A stretch of DNA of 37,635 nt from JAJPXC01 sp964517875 (lineage in GTDB: Bacteria > Bacteroidota > Bacteroidia > Bacteroidales > Muribaculaceae): NCBI GenBank assembly GCA_964517875.1, contig CAZFEU010000015.1, positions 1 to 37,635 on the forward strand, read 5' to 3'. How positions within the stretch are numbered: the first letter of the stretch is position 1; every line of letters starts with the position of its first letter. The notes beneath the pieces are model-generated. The model ran no database searches. It was given only the letters and a program-made list of their open reading frames with translations, and was not told where the DNA came from. The position numbers and the translations under genes are program-made. This document shows, piece after piece, positions 34,152 through 37,635 of the stretch.

Positions 34152-35825
34152 TTAATCCTCTGAGCTGTCACGGCGTTTCCACCCGCGGCGTGAGCGCAAT
34201 GTGCTGCTTTGCTCACCGTCGGCGGGGGGTAGTGATGGCTTTCGTCCTTGAATCGACTTCAGGGCATTGATGTTGCGGCGCGCTGCCAGCGGGTTGTCGC
34301 TATGCGGGGCTGTGGGGCGCGGGGTGTCGGCGCTGGTGCGGTAGGATGTGCGTGGCTCGTCGGTTTTGGGGCGGAATGGCGTGCGGGGTGTGTTGGCATT
34401 GTGTTTCTCCTTCGGGGCAAAGCGAGTCCCCTTGGGCTGATAGCGTTCTTCGAGCTTGTTGCGCGGTGCTCCTCGGCGTTCGCCGTCGCGCTCACCGCCA
34501 CGGCCGGCCGATGGCCTATCTTTGCGCATTGTGCGGCCTCCAAAACCGCGGTCGCGTGCGTCGCGAGCCCATTCGTCGTCCGACTTGCGACGCTGCTGCG
34601 ACTTGAAGTGCTTCTCACGCTTGTCGCGCTCTTCGATATGCTCCTCCACGGCCTTAATGTGCTTGCCGCTGGCGCGGAATGATTTGTAATCCCCCTCGAA
34701 AATCACGTATTCGCGTAGCTCGCACTCGAGTGAGCCGTTGAGCAGCTCAACCTTGCGCGAGGGGGTGAGTCCGATTTTCTTGAAGTATTCGTCGCGATAC
34801 CCTATGAGCCATGCGTGATACCCCTTGAACACACGCTTAAGTTTCTGTCCGATCAGCTCGTACAATCCGTCCATATCCTCCACCGATATTCTCTCGCCGT
34901 AGGGGGGATTGGTCACCAGGGTGCCGTTGGCCGGTGCGTCGGTCCAGTCGGCCAGGGGCTTGCACTCTACCTCCACATATTTCGACATGCCGGCGGCCTT
35001 TATGTTGGCGCGGGCTATTGCCACAGCCTTGGGCGAGATGTCGGCACCGATAATAGGGTACTCGATTTCACGCTCGGCTGAGTCGTCGTTGTAGAGCGAT
35101 TCGAGGAGCTCGGGATCGAAATCCTTCCAGTGTTCGAAAGCGAAGCTCTTGCGGAAAACACCGGGCATTATATTGGCAGCAATCAAGGCTGCTTCGGTGA
35201 GGAATGTGCCTGAGCCGCACATGGGGTCGACAAATGGAGTGTCGCCGCGCCAGCCGCTCATCAGGATTATGCCGGCGGCGAGCACCTCGTTGATGGGGGC
35301 TTCGGTCTGTGCCACACGGTAGCCGCGCTTATGGAGCGACTCGCCCGACGAGTCGAGCGACAGGGTGACGCGGTCGCCCGAGATGTGCACATTGATGATC
35401 ACATCGGCATCGGTAAGGCGCACTTTGGGGCGAGCATCCGGGCCGAAACGATCCTTGAAGTAGTCGACGATGGCATCCTTGACGCGGTAGGTGGCGTAGC
35501 GCGAGTGAGAGAAGTCCTCGGAGTAGGCAGTCATGTCGACGGCAAATGTCTTGTCGAGCGTGAGTATTGAGGTCCAGTCATACTCCTTCACCATCTCGTA
35601 GAGCGCATCGGGGTCGGTGGCGATGAACTTGTAGAAAGGCTTGAGGATGCGCAGGGCGGTGCGGCAGCAGAGGTTGGCCTTATATAGGATGGCAAGGTCA
35701 CCTTCAAATGTGACGGCTCGTCGCCCGGGGGCTACATTTTCGGCTCCCAGATTGCGGAGCTCTTCGGCCAATACTTCCTCAAGTCCCTGGAAGGTTTTGG
35801 CTACCATTTCAAATTTCTCGTTCAT
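34152..35825 (-). CDS. THUMP-domain 23S rRNA (guanine-N2)-methyltransferase, RlmL-like, with long basic tail
   Basis: 557 residues from MNEKFEMVAKTFQGLEEVL; the longer frame to 35891 adds 22 residues without similarity. An N-terminal ferredoxin-like/THUMP region (about 1-160) binds RNA. A class I methyltransferase domain (about 165-385) shows DPMCGSGTFLTEAAL and the base-binding NPPYGER motif. This corresponds to the RlmL half of E. coli RlmKL (m2G2445); the RlmK half is absent. After about residue 390 comes a tail of about 165 residues, rich in Arg, Lys, Pro, Ser and Thr (for example ERDKREKHFKSQQRRKSDD), probably disordered and RNA-binding. The upstream neighbour is cysE (75 nt) and the downstream one the MBOAT gene (21 nt). 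Confidence 0.9.
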   Translation of the reverse strand: MNEKFEMVAKTFQGLEEVLAEELRNLGAENVAPGRRAVTFEGDLAILYKANLCCRTALRILKPFYKFIATDPDALYEMVKEYDWTSILTLDKTFAVDMTAYSEDFSHSRYATYRVKDAIVDYFKDRFGPDARPKVRLTDADVIINVHISGDRVTLSLDSSGESLHKRGYRVAQTEAPINEVLAAGIILMSGWRGDTPFVDPMCGSGTFLTEAALIAANIMPGVFRKSFAFEHWKDFDPELLESLYNDDSAEREIEYPIIGADISPKAVAIARANIKAAGMSKYVEVECKPLADWTDAPANGTLVTNPPYGERISVEDMDGLYELIGQKLKRVFKGYHAWLIGYRDEYFKKIGLTPSRKVELLNGSLECELREYVIFEGDYKSFRASGKHIKAVEEHIEERDKREKHFKSQQRRKSDDEWARDARDRGFGGRTMRKDRPSAGRGGERDGERRGAPRNKLEERYQPKGTRFAPKEKHNANTPRTPFRPKTDEPRTSYRTSADTPRPTAPHSDNPLAARRNINALKSIQGRKPSLPPADGEQSSTLRSRRGWKRRDSSED

Positions 35826-35900
35826 CGTAGTATATGAGGGTTGATCGATTGATGTTGATGTTCTATATATGGATGGTGGTGTGTGACTCACTATCGGGGT

Positions 35901-36821
35901 TTAATTCTTATTCTCAACGTGCCGTCCTTGCACCACGCGCTCACCGGGAGCTACGTCGCTCGTGACCCAAAGGTTGCCTCCGATTATGGCTCCGTCGCCT
36001 ATGGTGATGCGTCCCAGTATCGAGGCGTTGGAGTAGATTACCACGTTGTTGCCTATGATGGGGTGACGGGGAGTGCCCTTGACGGGGTTGCCCTGCTCGT
36101 CAAGGCTGAACGAGCGAGCGCCCAGTGTGACACCCTGGTATATCTTCACGTTGTCACCGATGATGGCGGTGGCTCCGATCACCACGCCGGTGCCGTGGTC
36201 TATTGTGAACGAGCGCCCTATCACAGCCCCCGGATGGATGTCAACCCCCGTCTCGCTGTGAGCTTGCTCCGAGATCATGCGCGGTATGATGGGCACACCC
36301 AGCTCAAGCAGGGCATGTGCCAGGCGGTAGTTGGCTATTGCCTTGATGCCGGGATAGCAGAATATCACTTCCTGGGTCGATAGCGCCGCGGGGTCGCTGA
36401 TGTATGTGGCCTTAACGTCGGCTTCAAGGGCGGCTCGCAGTGCCGGCAGTTTCTCCACGAGCTGCTGTGCCTTGTCGAAACCCTGGTTGAGTATGTGGTC
36501 GATGTCGAGAGCGGCATCGCATTCGTCGCCGAAGGCCAGCCCGGCTGCTATCTGCTGGCCGAGCAGATTGGTGATCTGCTCAACGAGCAGCCCCGTGTGG
36601 TAGAGTATATTGGAGCGGTTGACATCGCTGTTGCCAAAGAAGCCGGGAAACATCAGTGCCCTGAACAAGTCGATTATCTCTTTTACATCGGCTTGCGACG
36701 GCAGGGGCTCGCCGCGCCACCGCATGTGGCACATGCTCCGCAGATTGTCGTCAGATGACAGTGTGGCCACTACATTGTCAATTCCCATCTTGGGGTCAGC
36801 TGAAGTTCCCATCGTTATCAA
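35901..36821 (-). CDS. cysE: Serine O-acetyltransferase
   Basis: CysE acetylates L-serine with acetyl-CoA, the first step of cysteine synthesis. 306 residues: a helical N-terminal domain (about 1-185), then a left-handed beta-helix of hexapeptide repeats. Expected catalytic residues are visible: Asp194 in GVDIHPGAVIG and His209 in TIDHGTGVVIG. The acetyl-CoA-side repeats include IGDNVKIYQGVTLGA. The protein stops soon after the beta-helix (RVVQGRHVENKN) and lacks the C-terminal isoleucine that docks into CysK in many species. Met4 (36812) is an alternative start. It probably heads the minus-strand operon with the RlmL-like, MBOAT and SGNH-like genes. No cysK is present in the window. Confidence 0.95.
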   Translation of the reverse strand: MITMGTSADPKMGIDNVVATLSSDDNLRSMCHMRWRGEPLPSQADVKEIIDLFRALMFPGFFGNSDVNRSNILYHTGLLVEQITNLLGQQIAAGLAFGDECDAALDIDHILNQGFDKAQQLVEKLPALRAALEADVKATYISDPAALSTQEVIFCYPGIKAIANYRLAHALLELGVPIIPRMISEQAHSETGVDIHPGAVIGRSFTIDHGTGVVIGATAIIGDNVKIYQGVTLGARSFSLDEQGNPVKGTPRHPIIGNNVVIYSNASILGRITIGDGAIIGGNLWVTSDVAPGERVVQGRHVENKN

Positions 36822-36834
36822 TGTTATTTGAGCG

Positions 36835-36842
36835 CGAAGTTA
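36835..36842 (-). promoter_or_regulatory. Possible -7 box of cysE
   Basis: On the minus strand TAACTTCG is a 7 of 8 match to TAnnTTTG, 13 nt before the first ATG of cysE. No clear -33 box is seen. Confidence 0.3.
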
Positions 36843-36966
36843 CCAAATCCTTGTCAAAAATTTTCATCATTTCGCATGAATTTAGTTTATATGTATTAAC
36901 TAAACCAAAAAAATGGGAATTTGATGTAAATTACACACTAATTAACTATTAATCACGCCAAAATAC

Positions 36967-36997
36967 TTGCGCATCCTGCTTCAACGCGCTATCTTTG
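36967..36997 (+). promoter_or_regulatory. Strong Bacteroidetes-type promoter driving a transcript without a protein gene
   Basis: TTG at 36967-36969, 20-nt spacer, TATCTTTG at 36990-36997 followed by CA, a full -7 match. Transcription would start near 37002. Confidence 0.7.
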
Positions 36998-37001
36998 CAT
37001 C

Positions 37002-37449
37002 ACACAAACGAAATAAACACAATCTATCTACTTAAAACAACATTGCTGACGGAAATCTGAGGGCCTGATAGCCCTGTATTAGCACACCACGCTTTTCCGA
37101 CCTCCGACATCAACAGCGTTTAACCGATAGAAGCCTCGCTGCCCAAGCAAGGGTGATAACACCTTACCCATGGCCGCGAAGCCACTAAAAGTGTCTTTGA
37201 GACTATAAGAAACTTACCAATCATAAACACATACATTACACAACTCTTACCAACAATTTCTAAATAACCCGTCTTTAAAAACAACCATTAACTATTGCAA
37301 CACATATACATACATCTTGAAACAACTTTAAATTACGTCTCTATACAACTGGATGAATTGAAAAATTTACTGTAAGAAAAACGCATATATACTTGAATTT
37401 TGGTTATGAGGGAGGTGCGCATCTGTGAAGATGTGCATCTTTCTTTTAT
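37002..37449 (+). ncRNA. Candidate non-coding RNA or attenuated leader transcript
   Basis: Between the promoter at 36967-36997 and the terminator at 37413-37449 there is no ORF of meaningful size. The first half is structured: CGGAAA (37050-37055) pairs with TTTCCG (37094-37099) and encloses the hairpin AGGGC-ctgata-GCCCT (37060-37075). Further local pairing lies around 37149-37166. A 12-codon ORF starts at 37170 (MAAKPLKVSLRL) and could be a leader peptide. The stretch 37211-37350 then has about 36 C and only 4 G, the composition of Rho-loading sites. I do not recognise rnpB, tmRNA or SRP RNA signatures. A 6S-like RNA (the Bacteroidales-1 class has been discussed as such) or a cis-regulatory leader are both possible. 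Confidence 0.45.
37413..37449 (+). terminator. Intrinsic terminator of the candidate RNA
   Basis: AGGTGCGCATCT (37413-37424) and AGATGTGCATCT (37429-37440) form a 12-bp stem (two G-U pairs) with a GTGA tetraloop, followed directly by TTCTTTTAT. Confidence 0.85.
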
Positions 37450-37454
37450 CCCCT

Positions 37455-37635
37455 GCGATAACGAACCCCGGGTTCTCATCCTGCTTTCCTACGAAAAAAC
37501 AGTTGCAAGTCGTTGACTCGCAACTGTTTGTCTGCGGAAAGACAGGGATTCTTTCTACGCTTCGCTACGAAAGCGCTAACGCGATAACGAACCCCGGGTT
37601 CTCATCCTGCTTTCCTACGAAAAAACAGTTGCAAG
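37455..37635. repeat. Tandem direct repeat, period 126 bp, running off the window end
   Basis: A 55-bp segment starting GCGATAACGAACCCCGGG occurs at 37455-37509 and again, identical, at 37581-37635, where the window ends. The 71 bp between copies carry a hairpin and a CTTTC...GAAAG inverted repeat. Perfect identity implies recent duplication or ongoing homogenisation. Short ORFs through it (for example in frame with NEPRVLILLSYEKTVAS) are likely spurious. Confidence 0.85.
37497..37529 (-). terminator. Hairpin inside the repeat, terminator-like on the minus strand
   Basis: AAACAGTTGC (37497-37506) and GCAACTGTTT (37520-37529) form a 10-bp stem, continued inside by AGTC/GACT around a GTT loop. 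Six As (37494-37499) precede it on plus, so the minus-strand copy ends in a run of Ts, as in an intrinsic terminator. The second repeat copy has the left arm only before the window ends. Confidence 0.6.

Noticed and set aside
37002..37449. RNase P RNA, tmRNA or rRNA leader
   Set aside because: None of the hallmark strings is present (no GAGGAAAGTCC for rnpB, no tRNA-like ends or tag ORF for tmRNA), and no 16S gene follows within the window.
37455..37635. Direct repeats at the right end as a CRISPR array
   Set aside because: Only two copies are visible, the repeat (55 bp) and the 71-bp interval are too long, the interval itself carries hairpins and not unique spacer-like sequence, and no cas genes are present.

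Overview
The window looks like a chromosomal segment of a Bacteroidales bacterium, most probably a gut Muribaculaceae-like lineage. This rests on several observations. Promoters fit the Bacteroidetes pattern (TTTG, about 20 nt, TAnnTTTG). Shine-Dalgarno sequences are largely absent. Secreted FKBP pairs, a C69 dipeptidase and a GHL10-type hydrolase with a type IX-like tail are typical of the order, and the division and cell-wall genes are ordered as in Bacteroides. The family assignment is inference; no rRNA gene is present.

Layout. Positions 1-893 are gene-poor, with a short winged-helix remnant. Positions 894-3334 (+) hold a Dps-like ferritin and two exported FKBP prolyl isomerases. Positions 3545-6777 (+) hold a secreted GHL10-like hydrolase followed after 5 nt by trmD. 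Positions 6800-25479 (-) form one very compact run of 16 genes: rsmH, ftsL-like, ftsI, murE, mraY, murD, ftsW, murG, murC, ftsQ, ftsA, ftsZ, an unusual lipoprotein, ybaK, aroC and a YhcC-like radical SAM gene, ending in a strong terminator. This is the dcw cluster without mraZ and with a metabolic/tRNA-quality tail. rlmN (-) and ispD (+) diverge from a 38-bp gap with near-leaderless promoters, and ispD overlaps recG. A C69 dipeptidase follows on +. On the minus strand, cysE, an RlmL-like methyltransferase, an MBOAT O-acyltransferase and an SGNH-like partner form a likely operon (36821 to 31584). The last 800 bases have no protein gene. They carry a strong promoter, a structured and then very G-poor, C-rich stretch, an intrinsic terminator, and the start of a 126-bp-period repeat.

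How the genes work together. MurC/D/E, MraY and MurG make lipid II; the DNPR motif of MurE indicates a meso-diaminopimelate peptide. FtsW and FtsI polymerise and cross-link it at the septum, organised by FtsQ, the FtsL-like protein, FtsA and FtsZ. RsmH, RlmN, TrmD and the RlmL-like enzyme modify ribosomal or transfer RNA.

The most unusual items are three. First, a lipoprotein translationally coupled to ftsZ appears to be two FKBP N-terminal (dimerisation/chaperone) domains in tandem with no isomerase domain. Second, there is an apparent non-coding or attenuated transcript at about 37002-37449. Third, the dcw promoter region lacks mraZ but carries a long inverted repeat.
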